Shown here piece after piece: positions 23,830-37,175 of a stretch of DNA of 64,000 bases (positions are counted from its first letter, which is position 1; every line of letters begins with the position of its first letter). Source of the stretch: Rehmannia glutinosa (lineage: Eukaryota; Streptophyta; Magnoliopsida; Lamiales; Orobanchaceae); contig JABTTQ020001099.1 of NCBI GenBank assembly GCA_016081115.2, positions 1 to 64,000 of the forward strand, given 5' to 3'. A program made the translations under genes and the position numbers. The notes under the pieces are model-generated. The model worked only from the letters and a program-made list of their open reading frames with translations, did not search any database and was not told where the DNA came from.

Positions 23830-26656
23830 TTCTTGTTAGGATCTCAAACAATCGTCGCTAGCACAATTTTCTTTCAAAAGTATGCAAAACATCACCTTTC
23901 ACGCCTGGCAACCATAAAATCATCTTCTCGGATTATCAATCGTCCAAGAAGTCCGTACTTGCGCCTTAATATCAACGGGGTTAAACAACTCTCCCAACTT
24001 CGTCATCTTCCACTCTGGCCTTCCTTCTTCTATGAGATCCTTGACCCTCAAGTTGTTCGTTCCTTCAATAGGAGTTGTCAGCGGCTTAAAGTTTGGGTTG
24101 TCCGGCACCCATAGGTCGAACCAAACTCGTACCGCATCTCCATGTCCAATATTCCACCTAATACCTTGTCGTAGTAAATTTCTACCACCACAATGCTTCT
24201 CCACACAAACGACGGATTATGGCCAATTGTGGCTTCGAGAAAAGAACTACTATAAAGTATTTTGCTTTAAGGACTTTGGAAAGAAGGGAGCTCTGGTCCA
24301 TAAGAATCCTCCAAGCTTCGCTAGCATAACCTCATTAAAACAACGAGAATCCCTAAAACCCAGGCCGTCTTCGTCTTTCGATCGGCAAAGAAGTTGCCAT
24401 GCGCGCCAATGAATTCTCCTTTCCTTTCTTCGTTGTCCCTACCAAAAATTACTCAGGATTGAGTTCAATTGGTTGTAAATATTAGAAGGGAAGGAGAAAC
24501 AACTCATTAAATATATCGGGATTGCTTGGGCCACCGATTTAATCAAGATAATTTTCGGTAGTTGAGAGATGTCGACTTTTCCAAATTTTCAGTTTTTTCC
24601 GGACACGGTCGACTATAGTCTGGAATATTTCCTTCTTTGATCGGCCTACAACAGCAATTTAGACGCCAATACTAGTTGCTTGCCGTGAGATATCCTACAT
24701 TGAATGATATTTTTGATTTTTCCATGCTTATCCACTGTCTCGATGCTCCTTCATATATAGAGATAATATTTCGAGTTGTTTCGATCTCTGATTCGGTCAC
24801 TCGGTAAAATATGATGCTATCATCTACAAAGAATAAATGTGAGATTGTTGGAGCGTTTCTGCATATTCGAATGCCATGGATATCACCGCTTCCTTCTGCT
24901 TTACGAATCAGCGAAGAGAAAGCCTTTGCACAGAATAAAAACAGATATGGGGATAGCGAGTCGCCTTGGCGAAGCCCACGGGATGGGATGAAAATAGGAC
25001 TCAGTTTTCCATTAATTAAGATAGAAAAAGACACAAAATTCACACATTTCATAATAAGCGAAACAAAAGAATCAGATATACCCAATCTCAACATCACCAA
25101 TCTAAGGAAAGACCATTCTACCCGATCATAGGCCTTTGACATATCAAGTTTGAAAGCGAATGTACCCTTATTTTTTGATTTGCTATTTTTCATATAGTGG
25201 AAAATCTCAAACGCAAGCAGAGCATTATCAGTAATAAGTCGACACGGGACAAACGCAGGATGAGTGTGGTGAATAAGATGAGGGAGTACCAGTTTAAGCC
25301 TGTTAGCTATAGTCTTCGTGTCAATTTTCAAAATAACATTACAAAGGCTAATCGGGCAAAAATCAATCACATACTCAACTTTTTTCTTTTTTGGGATTAG
25401 GACTATAAATTTGTCATTTATAAGGGAAGGGTCAGCTTGGCCATTGAGAATTTCTAAAATAGGAGAAATAATATCGGAAGCGAAGAAAAGACTAGAATTT
25501 TTGAAAAAGAGTGCGGTATCTCGGACTGGAGATTTTGTGGGGTGCATTTGAGCCAAAGTTGTCGTCACTTCATCCACCTCAAAAGGTCGTGTTAATAGTT
25601 CATTCATTTCGTTCGTTGCTTTCAAGTCGACAACATCCAAAGCTCTACCCATGTCCATGCTTGTTTCTGCATGGAAAAGGCCTGGGAATAATTACTGAAT
25701 TCCCTCTCAATACCTTGATAATCCTCAGCCCATTCTCATGTTATAGTTCGAATCCGGTCAATTGAATTTCTAGCCCGCTGGCCATCGGCAAGTTTGTGAA
25801 AAAACCCCGTGTTTTTATCCCCATCCTTTATCCAATTTGCTCTCGATCTTTGGTGCCACATTTTTTCTTGTTTCGAAAGTAACTCTTGAAGTTTCGATTC
25901 CGTTCGAGCCCGCTCCATCACAAAATCCCCAGACGGCCGAATTAGGGGTGGTGAATTTAGCTCCTTTTCATATTTATTGATTTGGTACCCCACATGTCCA
26001 AAATGATTTTTCTCCCACTTCTTAAGGCTTTGACCACATTTGTTTATTTTTTCCTTTAAAGATTGGAGTCCAGTAATCCCATTGTCAATGTTCCATGCAT
26101 CTCGAACAACCGTCTGACACGATTCATCAGTAAGCCACATTGATTCAAACCGGAATAATTTCTTTCCCTTTCTTGAACATCTCTGTCTCTTAATCGTTTA
26201 TGCCATCTGACAAGAATCGAGCGGTGATCAGAAGCGATATACGTGGCAAATGCGTTATTTGGTATTCCAGATATAGTAAGACCCATTCCGATGTGCCTAA
26301 GCATCTGTCCAAACGCTCCTGGATATTATCTTCCCCCTTTTGCCCGTTCGTCCATGTGAAGGAAAATCCTTCGTACCCTAAATCATCCAAATTAGCCTCT
26401 TGGATTGCGGTGTGGAACTCCTCCATTTTAGCATCAGTTCGCATTCTCCCTCCAATAGTCCAATTTTCTCGAAGCTATATAAAATCTCATTGAAATCCCC
26501 GATGCAAAGCCATTGCGGATTCTGATTAACTACCAATCCTCTTAGAAGGTTCCAAGTGAGATATTTCATGTCTTCTTCAGTCCATCCGTACACCCCCGTA
26601 AACCTCCACGTCTTGTCTTCATCTTCAACAACCCCATCTGTTCGACCGCTAAACAC
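23830..26656 (-). mobile_element. LINE (L1) ORF2 segment: endonuclease C-part, reverse transcriptase, downstream domain
   Basis: Minus-strand non-LTR retrotransposon. From 26656 downward: the middle and end of the APE-type endonuclease (WRFTGVYGW, LCIGDFNEIL, SFTWTNGQ), then the reverse transcriptase. The RT has FKLDMSKAYDRVEW, GLRQGDSLSPYLFLFCA and the catalytic FVDD box in the frame at 25658-24672. Next is the region with LCRSKDEDGLGFRD (about 24370) and RVWFDLWVPD (about 24110). Stops and indels break the ORF, so it is inactive. The 3' end is missing: no poly-A tract follows at the low-coordinate side. Confidence 0.88.
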
Positions 26657-28614
26657 CTATAAAAGTCTAACAATCCTCACAAGAGAACGAGATCAATTGT
26701 AGGGTAGCAAGTTAACCACAAGTCATCTCTCAAGGAAGACTTAGCCGACAAATAATTATTATGTATCTGATTAAGAAAATAAAACCTAAACACTCTAACG
26801 ATTTGTTGGTTTTAAATAAACTAAAAGAAAGCGATTAAAAAGACAAATTAAAACTAAGCGAGAATTAAAGCGGGAGAAAAAGATATGGGAGAAAGTCTAG
26901 GATTATGGATTCATCTCATCAAACTTGCAAGCAGAATATCAATTAATTGATCATGCGTTTAACAAATATAACAATCATGCAAAGACTAGGTCTAGATCTG
27001 ATAACTCTCGTATTCACATATTAGGGCTATCCCAACATAATTTGCTATTTTCATTAAACCTAGGGTTAGATAATACATTTTTGATTCATATCTAACCCCC
27101 TGAATAAATTTAATCCAGGGATAATATCTTCGATCGATCTCAATTATCCCCTTAAACAATCAAGAGTTGGCCAAACAATCAATCAACAAGTAAAACAATT
27201 TATTCAGGAAAACAGATCAATTAATCAATACTCATGCTTGTTTGTTTGAATCAAATCATCATAATTCTAGAACAATGAAATTAGTTCATGCTTGGGGATG
27301 GGATCATAATCTCAATTGAAGGAAAGAAAACAATCATAAACATGATCATGCAATAATAATAATCACCCCAACAATTGAAATCAGACAAAATAGATGAAGA
27401 AATCTTACTCTTTGATTAAGAAGCAAAAATAACTTCAATGGGAAGAACCCAAGCAATCCCAATGTTGATTGGAAGAGAAAAATCCAAAAACTAAAGTCTA
27501 AAAGTGCTATGAATGAAGGTGTGTCGAAAATAGGGGTTCCCCAAGTCCTATTTATAAGCCTAAAGTCCTAAACAAGGTGGAAGAGCCAAAAATCGGAAAA
27601 AAAATCGAAAATTTCGTGTTCAGCAAGTCACGGCGCACGACCGCGCGCACCCTATTTTGTTGTGCCATTGTTTGGCGCATCGCATCGCGCGCGATGGGCG
27701 CTCAAATCAATTTTCTAGAGAGAGTTATGGTCAAAATACTAAGACGTGTCATTTCCGAAATTTCAACATATTATTTAGACTTGCACATGATTTTAACCCA
27801 TCCAAACGTCTTCATTTGCATTTTGTAGAAGAACTAGACATTGTAGAACTTTGTATTAGCTTTCCAATGGTATATGAATCATGTCAATTGGACTTTGGAT
27901 GTGAACGTTACGTCCAAAATACGATGACTGTCGCTATTGCGCGGAATGACTTTTTCACGTTTTTTGCTCCAAAACTTGTTTTTTCCACCAAAACCTAAAA
28001 AATCAATAAAATAACACAACATAACACTAAAATATGCAAATGCAAATAGAACATGCCAAAAATATGTATAAATCTTCACACAAAACACACACAAAAACAT
28101 GCAAAACAACTCCCCCACACTTAGCCTTTTGCTTGTCCTCAAGCAAATAATAATGCTAATACACCCAACAAGAAATATTATGTTCAATTTGAGAATCAAT
28201 TAATCCATAACACCATGTTCCATCTACCTCGGATTATTCCTCATCGATCCCCAACCTTCACAATATACTCACTCGGCTAAAGTTAAATATTAATCAAAGT
28301 ATTTGGCGTTCCTTACTAAATTTCAAATTTGTGTCAAAAGTTGCAACCCTTTTACTCACACAACCAATCACGTAATTACTAGCCATTTTTTTTTCTCTTT
28401 TTTTTTGCTTCTAGAACTCCCGAGATATTATTTCACTAGGTATAAACTTCGGATGTTTTTCAAAGGCTCCTAGGGTGGTTTCCCATACTCATGTTTGAGC
28501 CGCCGTTTTACGTAAAAGTCAAACATAGGGCTCATGAATGCTCCTAGTTACTAAGCAGCTCAACCATCGGAGTATAATCTCGATTGTTCTATTTTTTTTC
28601 TTTTTTTATATAGC
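26657..28614 (-). mobile_element. ~2-kb insertion splitting the LINE endonuclease; gypsy (Tat-like) LTR/3' region candidate
   Basis: Interrupts the LINE between the N-terminal and central endonuclease parts. On the minus strand it contains GAGGACAAGCAAAAGGCTAA followed by GTGTGGGGGAGTTG (28143-28105), a wording common just ahead of the 3' LTR in Tat/Athila-type gypsy elements. It also has a TATA-like TTATAAATAGG near 27557-27547. No coding domain is present. Flanks show CTATA/TATAG words that may be part of a target duplication, but clean TG...CA ends were not found, so identity and limits are provisional. Confidence 0.45.
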
Positions 28615-29692
28615 TATATGATGAAATGAGTCAGACAACCATCTAAAGTTAAAACTATCCTTCCATACTAAACACAAGCCCCCCCTTCTGCCTCCATTGT
28701 TCGTATCACAATCAACCTCATGCATTCCACTAAACTCCAGTGCCAAAAATTGAAGAGCTTTGTTTCCATAAGGAAAACAAAGGCGGGATCTTGTAAACGA
28801 ATGTATCTTTTCAGCGCACTAACTGCCCGTGAGTTCCCAAGCCCATGGCGATTCGGCAGGCAACTCATTGTGCCCAGTGGGATCGCTCGCTGCGATGCGA
28901 TCTCGCCGATAATGCAAATTTACACGAGTCTCAAACAAACCGAATTCCTTGCTGCGTTTTGTTTTTTCAGAAATAGAGTCAGGGTCATGGGTTTGGTATG
29001 ATAAGAGATATTGGGAGGGTGTTAACAGGTTTGCAGGTGGGGTTGTGTGGGTAGTGGGTTTCTTGGTAGGAGTTCGGTCCTTCAGTCTAGACCACCCTCG
29101 ATTAGGTTTAGTTTTGTTTGGTTCGGGCTTGGGTGGGTTGTTTTTGGGTCTGAATTTTAGGTTGAGTGGATGTCGATGTTATTGGGGTATTTGCATGGGC
29201 TTGGGGGTTGGGATGAGATTTTCGGGCTGGTTAGTCAAGGTTAGCTCGTTAGTGGGGAATTCATTACCAATTATAGCCGGGGGGTGATCTTTGGTGACGG
29301 TGGAGTGCATGCGGGAGTAGAGGATTTGTTAGGGAATTTTGTTATAGCTAAGGCAAGCTGTTTTGTGTCTAATTGTGGGGGGTCTATGGGATTTTTGTTC
29401 TTAGGTGAGGAGGTTATTGAGAGGGATTCCAATGATTGGTGTACTTGTTCAGGTATAAGGATATTTGGGACGGGGCGTGGGGTTATAAGGTGCGGTGCAG
29501 TGCGGTTCGGGTTGGGTGATCGAGATGGGTTATTGGCGTTGTGGTGCGAGGTGGATGAGGAGGATATGGTTGGGTTGTTGAACGGGTTTTCGGAGAGTGG
29601 GTTTTGGTGTGGATTAATGTCTTTGGAGTGTGTATGTCTTTTTAGAGGTGAAACCTTTAGCCACGGACCGTATCGCATGCTCGCCACATCAT
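28615..29692 (-). mobile_element. LINE segment: ORF1 C-terminus and ORF2 endonuclease start
   Basis: From 29692 downward: RYGPWLKVSPLKR (29670-29630), the conserved motif after the zinc knuckle in plant L1 ORF1, then a Ser/Pro/Asn-rich tail ending at 29271. ORF2 begins with ATG at 28868 (HGLGNSRAVSALKR, PAFVFLMETKL) and runs to about 28620, where the insertion interrupts it. Joins directly in sense to the segment beyond 37175. Confidence 0.85.
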
Positions 29693-31166
29693 TGTTTGAT
29701 AAATGGTTTTATCATGATTTTGATGATTTTGTTTTTATACCAAAACAATAGTTTTAAAGGTTGTCCAAATACTCCTAAATGATTTAAAATGGTTTTAATA
29801 TTTTAGGAGTATTTCTTCAAGTTTTATTTTCGACAAAAATTGGACAACATATTTAATGATTTTGTATCAATGGGTTTTTACATCCAAACTATGTTTCTAA
29901 ATGTTGTCCTAATACTCCCGATTTGTCTAAAATGTTTTTACTATTTTTCGGAGTATTTCTTGAAGTTTATTTTCAACACAAATGGACAACTACTCTGTTT
30001 TGAGGTCAACCTGGTCGCCGTATAGGCAACCCGTACACGAAAGTAGTGCAAAACGAGAAAACTTCATGTTTGCGAGAAAATGGTGAGGTGACCGGTCACC
30101 TATAGGGCGACCGGTGGCGTCGGCGGTCGGTCGACCTATAGGCGGACCGTTACACTGAAGGTTGGTTCAATTTTGCAAACTTCTCTGTATTGGTTTTTGA
30201 AGAGGGCAACCGAGTTGGACCTTAGGGTGACCGGTCGGACCCCGTCGGCCGTGCGCCTGTAAAATGTGTTCTTATTTTCAAACGTCTATTTTGCGCGACG
30301 GGTCGCCCTAATGTTTGAATGACAAAATTTAACCGTTGTGCGTGAGACATCTTTTTCCTTAATTGTCGGATTGATTTCTAAGCTATAGTCTTGATTTTAA
30401 TTGCAATTTTTTTGTAGATATCAGATTCTAAGAGAGCCTATCAATGATCAATCATCTCCTATAAATAGAGGAAGATTTGAAGCACAACAATTGAGATACA
30501 ACACAACAAGATACATTCCAAGTAAACACTTGTTCTTCATAGCTATTATTCTTGTTGTAATTTGCCTAGCTTATCACTTTCACATCTTGAGGTCTAGGCT
30601 TTCATTTCTTGATTACACTTGCACTCAAATTGTATTATTCATTATTGAGTTGTAATCTTGATTTTTGGTCATCATTCAACACAAGACATCCTTGTGAGTA
30701 TTCTTGTGGAAAGAATACACTTGGGTGATCTAGGTGATAGGTGTTTCAAGAGTGTGGTGATCTTGAGGTGTTGAAGAATTTGGTATTCCAAGATTGAAGA
30801 TTGTGGTGATCTTCAAAGGTGCCGTTGAAGGAAGATTGTGGTAATCTTCAAAGGGAGATTGTGGTAATATCCAAAGGTGGTGTTAAAGAAGAGTGTGGTG
30901 CTTTTCAAGGTGTTGTAAGTTGAAGTTGTATTAATTTTGGTAATTAATAAAATTCGTTTTCTTTTTGAAATCCATCCCGGATATACTGGGGTGGTAGAGG
31001 ATTAGGCCCTAGGTAGGTTGAACCTCTATAAATCGACGTGTGTTGTTTACATTCCGTACCTTCTATATTGTCTTGGCTTGTTTTGTTCGAAAAAGAGGGT
31101 AAAATCGAAAAGATGGAGATAATCTATTCACCCCCCTCTAGATTATCGTAGCCGCTTGGACCTACA
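29693..31166 (+). repeat. 5' LTR of the copia element
   Basis: Begins TGTTTGAT and ends CCTACA. A TATA box TATAAATA lies at 30470-30477. Contains several copies of an ACCGGTC/GACCGGTCG wording around 30080-30250 and tandem GATTGTGGTAATCT-type repeats at 30790-30900; one extra repeat here is absent from the 3' LTR. Confidence 0.95.
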
Positions 31167-31168
31167 AG

Positions 31169-31180
31169 TGGTATCAGAGC
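31169..31180 (+). promoter_or_regulatory. primer-binding site of the copia element
   Basis: TGGTATCAGAGC, complementary to the 3' end of plant initiator tRNA-Met, two bases after the 5' LTR. Confidence 0.95.
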
Positions 31181-31184
31181 CAAA

Positions 31185-32500
31185 CTCTTTGGCAAGCTCG
31201 TTTCACATTGCGAGTGAAGAAGAACGATCGTCGGCTACGAATGAATCTCACCTTTCCGGCACCTCCACCACCAAGCCACCTCGATTTGATTCCAAAAATT
31301 TTGCATTTTGGAAAGAAAGAATGGAATGCTATTTATAATGAAAGACACACCATACACCTCAAAAGCTCTCAAGGAGCTCAATGATGAAGAAAAGAAAATC
31401 ATCTCCTTAAATGGTAAAGTTCTTAATATTTTATATTGTTCACTTACCATTTTGGAATATGATCATCTTGTAGGAATTAAATAGGCTCATGAAGTATGGA
31501 GAAAATTAGAACAAGTATATGCAAATGAAAGGAGTCACTCAAAAGCATCTACTTCTCAAATGGGTACAACTTCAAACCCAACAATATGGGATGAGCTTCC
31601 TACAACTTCCGACGACGATGAAAACGAACGTTATCTTATGGGCTTCGAATAAAATGAGGTAAGTTCTAAACCCTCTACTTCTTATGACAATGAATTGAAA
31701 AATGATTATAGTGATTTGCTCAATGATTATGATGAACTTCAAAATGAATTCCAAAGCTTGCTTGTTAAATACAAAAATTTGAAAAAGGAATTCAATGTTT
31801 TGAAAAATGATAAGGATAGTTTATTTACTTCCTATGAATCACTATCATGTGCTCACACTACCACACTTGACAAGGTTAGAAACCTTGAAAAAGAAAATAG
31901 TACTCTTGTTGAGGATATTAATTGCATGAAAAAGGATTTATCAAAATCCAACTTGAGTACCGATAAAATGACCGATATTGTTGATGTTTATAGTTGTGAT
32001 AAATTGAAAAAAAGACTTGATCATAAGCCTAGTGTTGTTAATTATGTGAAAAGAAATCAAGTCCCTATGCATGTTGGTCATTATGCTCCAAAAATTATTA
32101 CTTGCTTCTATTGCGGTAAAAAGGGTCATACGGTAAATACTTGTCGGGCTAGAAATAGCTATAATTATTTTTGGAGACCTAAAAGTCTCAAGACTAATCC
32201 CAAAGGACCCAAGCACTTGAGGGCACCGCAAAATAATGTTATATTAGGTACCCGGCGGAATAAAAATCAAGGAAAATTCATACCACCTAGAAGACATCAA
32301 ATGAGCATCTCATTTGATCAAAGGAGAAGATATCACCACAATGAATTTTCAAGAGAAAGACATTTTCAAAAATGGGAAGGCCACAATGCTTGGAGATGGA
32401 GCAATTGGAGAAGTCATCATCAACAAGATGATTTTCAAAGGGGAAGATATCTTCAACAACGGGAACGGCACAACCCATGGAAATGGTGTAATTGGTAAAC
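31185..32500 (+). pseudogene. copia gag remnant with zinc knuckle
   Basis: PPRFDSKNFAFWKERMECYL at 31279-31338 is the start of a UBN2-type copia gag and is followed at once by a stop. A second open frame, 31695-32498 (267 residues), has a coiled-coil-like charged region and the CCHC knuckle CFYCGKKGHTVNTC (32103-32144), then a His/Arg-rich tail. The middle of gag between these is deleted or scrambled. Confidence 0.85.
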
Positions 32501-33337
32501 CGTATCTCCCCATTTAAATATGTATTTTATTTAGTTATTATGCATGTCTTTATTTGTGCCTATATTTTCAAAATGAGTTTTCAAAATATTTATTTTTAAA
32601 ATTAAGGTCTTCAATATATATTTGTGTTTTTAAAAATTCCTTTAAAAGAAGACCTTGTATGATGCTTATATTAAACTCTTGTGTATTTGCTTAGACTTAA
32701 TTGATTTGTCATTTCTTATGAATTTTTATGGCATGAGCTTACTTGCGATATCTTTTATTGTTTTAGCCTACACTTGTATCATTTTTGTTTTGTGCAAGTC
32801 TTGTTTAAGAATTGTGTAGGATTCATATATCATCACAAATGACCATCTACATCATAATATGTCAAGAGTAACATGAACTATCGAGGTACGCTCACTATTG
32901 TTATTCATCTCTTAGACTCGATACATGTTATGCCATATGTCTATGTGCTTATTTTATACAAGTTTCATTAAGAGGATGTTTTGATTTTTTGAAAAGGCAC
33001 TATTTGACATAGCTTGTTTTATCCAAGATTTGTAAAGGATTATATTTTGTTTTGATAAAACAATTGATCTACTAAGTTATGCAGTTTATTGCACTTATAA
33101 ATGCCATTATTCTTGGATACTTATGTCAAAGCTCTTGTTCATATGATTCTTGTAAATGAGGTCTCAACTATATGCTCTTGTATTTTCATATTTCAAAAGA
33201 GACCTTATATAGCTTTTTACAAGCTTATTTGAACTTACATGTTATATTATTCTTGATGATTTTCTTTAAGCATAGTATGTGTTACTTGCTATAGTGTCTC
33301 GATCATTCGATATTACTATGCTCTTGTACAAGATTCT

Positions 33338-34365
33338 TTGTTGAGATTTTTCAGAAATTTTTGGTATTTTGGAACAAGTTTGATGAACAAGGCAAGGTTA
33401 GTAGCTCAAATGCATTGTCAAGAAGAAGGTATCGATTTTGATGATTCATTTGCACCCGTAGCATATTTAGAAGCTATTTGCATTTCACTTGCCCATTCTT
33501 GTTTTAAGAAAATTTCAAGCTTTACCAAATGAATGTTAAATCCAATTTTCTAAACGGTTTTTATTCTAGAAGAAGTCTATGTAAAACAATCGGGGTTTGA
33601 AAGTTTTTTTATAGGCCAAAAATGATTTTTATAAAAGGCCTTATTTTTTTTAAAACAAGCATCCCATGTATGGTTTGATAGACTTAGCTATTTTTGCAAA
33701 ATGATTTCACATGATGTAAAGTTAATATACTTTCTTTGTTTTTGAAAAAAAAAAAGGGGCCAAGATTGTTCACTTGTGCAAATTTAGGTTTGGTGCTACT
33801 TATGAATATTTGTGCAAGATATTTTTCTAAGTCAATGCAAGGTGAACCTAAGATGAACATGAAGAGGGGAGCTTAATTTATTCATTGGAATTCAAGTTCA
33901 ACAATGCCAAGAAGGTGGTTATACTCCACACTCAAAATATACAAAAGAAGAAGTGAGGCATTGAAGAAGAAAGAACCATCTCAGCCTCTATGACTACCAT
34001 GTAAAGATTAACAAAGGTTGAGGAAGGCATATCGGTCGACAAACAAATTCGAGGTATGATCATTCACGTTTATTACTCCCATAGACTCGACACTCCATAT
34101 GCCTTACGTCTATATGCTCGACTTCAAACTATCCCAACGAATCTCATTAAAGTGTCGTTAAAAGAAATTTTCAAATATTTGAAAGGTACTTCTTCTTATG
34201 ACTTGTTATATCCAGTCTTAAAACGTTCTTACTTTCGGGATAACAAGTCCAGTGATAATAATCTTTTTCAAAATATGGTTCGTCATAATCGAACTAAACA
34301 TATTGAGATTCGATATCTTTTTCTAAGGGATTGCATGTTTAACAAAAACTTGAGATGTGTTTAAT
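33338..34365 (+). pseudogene. copia reverse-transcriptase and RNase H remnants
   Basis: NKARLVAQMHCQEEGIDFDD and FAPVAYLEAI (33380-33480) mark the start of the copia reverse transcriptase. A fragment at 33890-33980 resembles the region after the catalytic box. 34135-34340 (IFKYLKGTSSYDL, NRTKHIEIR) marks RNase H. The parts between are deleted, leaving about 1 kb instead of about 2.5 kb. Confidence 0.8.
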
Positions 34366-35714
34366 TCCGTCTCAAGGATAACTCACGGACTTTTTAATCG
34401 CTTACCGCCGAGTATTTTACCTCATTTCGAGCTTGATTATGACATAATGTATATTGAATAAGGTCTATGTTTGCATTTTGCATGTTTTTAAAACTTAGGG
34501 CGAAAATCGTATTTTTGGTTGAAAATTCGGATTTTGAAAATTGGACAAGATAGTGGGCTGGATGGGAAGAGGGAAACCAGTCGACCAGTCGCCCTCAACG
34601 ATGACCGGTCGCCCATACCTTTTTTATGGATTAAAACCGTTATGTTTCATTACTTAGTCATTTTAACCCATTTTTTGCCATTTTTCGTCCCCTTCGCCAA
34701 ATTCACACAAATTTCACTCAAAATTTATTTTCTTGCATACATTGCATATCTTGGACTTCATGTAGCTCGTCTATCATCATTATTGCTCGTCTTTACCGAT
34801 TGATGGTTAGAATTCTACTCCTTTTTCTCAATTGGGTTGAACCCTTGAGAACTTGGCTTATATGTATATTTCTTGGTGCAATTCTTATATATTTGTGTTG
34901 AGAATGATGATTGTTGATGGATGATATTTATAAATTGCTTTTGGTGATGAAAAACTTGGCTTGATTACATTTACAAGGGCTATATATATATATCCTTTTC
35001 AATTTTTGACTCCCGCCAAGTGTTCGATAATGTTTCAATAAAAAATTCATCACCTAAATGATTCTCTCGTTTTCAAAAGTCTTATATATTTATAGAGATC
35101 ATGTTTTTGCAAATCAAATGAGTTTTCATAAGCCTCTACAAGTCGTATGATCGACTTTTTCCCTCATATATAATCTATAAGATTCAATGTTCAAATAGCT
35201 CGATACATCGGTTTAGTTGCGCACTTTGATATGATTATATGATGTTTTTATCGTGCTAACATTCTTTTTGATGATTTCAAAGGGGGAGAAACAGGTTATA
35301 AGCTTATTAGCTCATAAAAGCTAAAATAAGCTCGAAAAAGAAGCTATAAGCTATGGCTTCTAAAAGTCATAAGTTGTGGATTATATTTAGTCCATTTGTT
35401 GTATTATGGACTTATATACTTGTCTAATGATGTTTTGTTGTGAGGGAGCTTATAAGCTCTTGTACTTAAGACTAATATGTAAAAGCTAAGCTTTTAGCTT
35501 GTGGATGATTGCTTTTACATTACTCTTGTTGTGCATATTGATAGGGGGAGCTTTTGCTATATATGTTTAATATCTCTACTCCCATCCTTGTGATTATATT
35601 GCGTGGAATGTTGTCGCTCACAACTGATAGTTCCTTTTAAGGTAAAATTGTTTTGTTTTCAAAATCGACCTCGTTAAAATTGTTTTGGTTTGTAATCATC
35701 AAAAAGGGGGAGAT

Positions 35715-37175
35715 TGTTTGATAAATGGTTTTATCATGATTTTGATGATTTTGTTTTTATACCAAAACAATGGTTTTAAAAGTTGTCCAAATCTCCTAAA
35801 TGATTTAAAATGGTTTTAATATTTTCCGGAGTATTTCTTCAAGTTTTATTTTCGACAAAAATTGACAACACATTTAATGATTTTGTATCAATGGGTTTTT
35901 ACATCCAAACTATGTTTCTAAATGTTGTCCTAATACTCCCGATTTGTCTAAAATGTTTTTACTATTTTTCGGAGTATTTCTTGAAGTTTATTTTCAACAC
36001 AAATTGGACAACTACTCTGTTTTGAGGTCAGCCAGGTCGCCGTATAGGGCAACTCGTACACTGAAAGTAGTGCAAAAGAAAACTTCATGTTTGCGAGAAA
36101 ATGGTGAGGGTGCCGGTCACCCTATAGGGCGGCCATTGGCGTCGGCGTCGACCCGGCCGACCTATAGAGGCGACGAAGAAAGGTTGGTTCAATTTTGCAA
36201 ATTTACGTGTATTGGTTTTTGAAGAGAGCAACGGTTGGACCCTAGGGTGACGGTTGGACCCCGTCGGCCGGCCGCCTGCTGTGTAAAATTGTGTTCTTAT
36301 TTTCAAACGCGTCTATTTGCGCGACCCGGCCGCCCTAATGTTTTGATGACAAAATTCTAACCGTTGTGCAAATGATGATTTTCCCTAAATTGTCGGATTG
36401 ATTTCTAAATGACTATAATCTTGATTTTAATTGTAATTTTTTTGTAGATATCAGATTCCAAGAGGAGCCTATCAAGGATCAATCATCTCCTATAAATAGA
36501 GAAAGATTTGAAGCACAACAATTGAGATACAACACAACAAGATACATTCCAAGCAAACACTTGTTCTTCATAGTTATTATTCTTATTGTAATTTGCCTAG
36601 CTTATCACTTTCACATCTTGAGGTCTAGGCTTTCATTTCTTGATTACACTTGCACTCAAATTGTATTATTCATTATTGAGTTGTAATCTTGATTTTTGGT
36701 CATCATTCAACACAAGACATCCTTGTGAGTATTCTTGTGGAAAGAATACACTTGGGTGATCTAGGTGATAGGTGTTTCAAGAGTGTGGTGCTCTTGAGGT
36801 GTTGAAGAATTTGGTATTCTTCAAGATTGAAGATTGTGGTGATCTTCAAAGGTGTCGTTGAAGGAAGATTGTGGTAATCTCCAAAGGTGGTGTTGAAGAA
36901 GAGTGTGGTGCTCTTCAAGGTGTTGTAAGCTGAAGTTGTATTAATTTTGGTAATTAATAAAATTCTTTTTCTTTTTGAAATCCATCCCGGATATACTGGG
37001 GTGGTAGAGGATTAGGCCTAGGTGGGTTGAACCTCTATAAATCGACGTGTGTTGTTTACATTCCGTACATTCTATATTGTCTTGGCTTGTTTTATTCGAA
37101 AAAGAGGGTAAAATCGAAAAGATGGAGATAATCAATTCACCCCCCTCTAGATTATCGTAGCCGATTGGACTTACA
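35715..37175 (+). repeat. 3' LTR of the copia element
   Basis: Direct copy of 29693-31166 with scattered substitutions and short indels; TATAAATA at 36491-36498. Preceded by the polypurine tract at 35701-35713. Confidence 0.95.

Larger units (their letters stand above)
29693..37175 (+). mobile_element. full-length but decayed Ty1/copia LTR retrotransposon, TSD ATCAT
   Basis: Complete 7483-bp element inserted in LINE ORF1. LTRs 29693-31166 and 35715-37175, both TGTTTGATAAATGG...TACA. ATCAT flanks both sides (29688-29692 and 37176-37180). The PBS is TGGTATCAGAGC (31169-31180) and the polypurine tract AAAAAGGGGGAGA (35701-35713). The interior keeps gag, a zinc knuckle and short pieces of reverse transcriptase and RNase H; protease and integrase were not recognised. 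It cannot move by itself. Long LTRs and a coiled-coil-rich gag suggest a SIRE-like lineage, but this is a guess. Confidence 0.95.

Noticed and set aside
27577..28199. Open frames on both strands in the second LINE insertion
   Set aside because: Lie in LTR/3' UTR-like DNA without domains; overlapping frames on both strands point to chance.
29284..29751. 155-residue plus-strand frame
   Set aside because: Antisense of the Ser/Pro-rich LINE ORF1 tail, which itself ends with the conserved RYGPWLKVSPLKR region.
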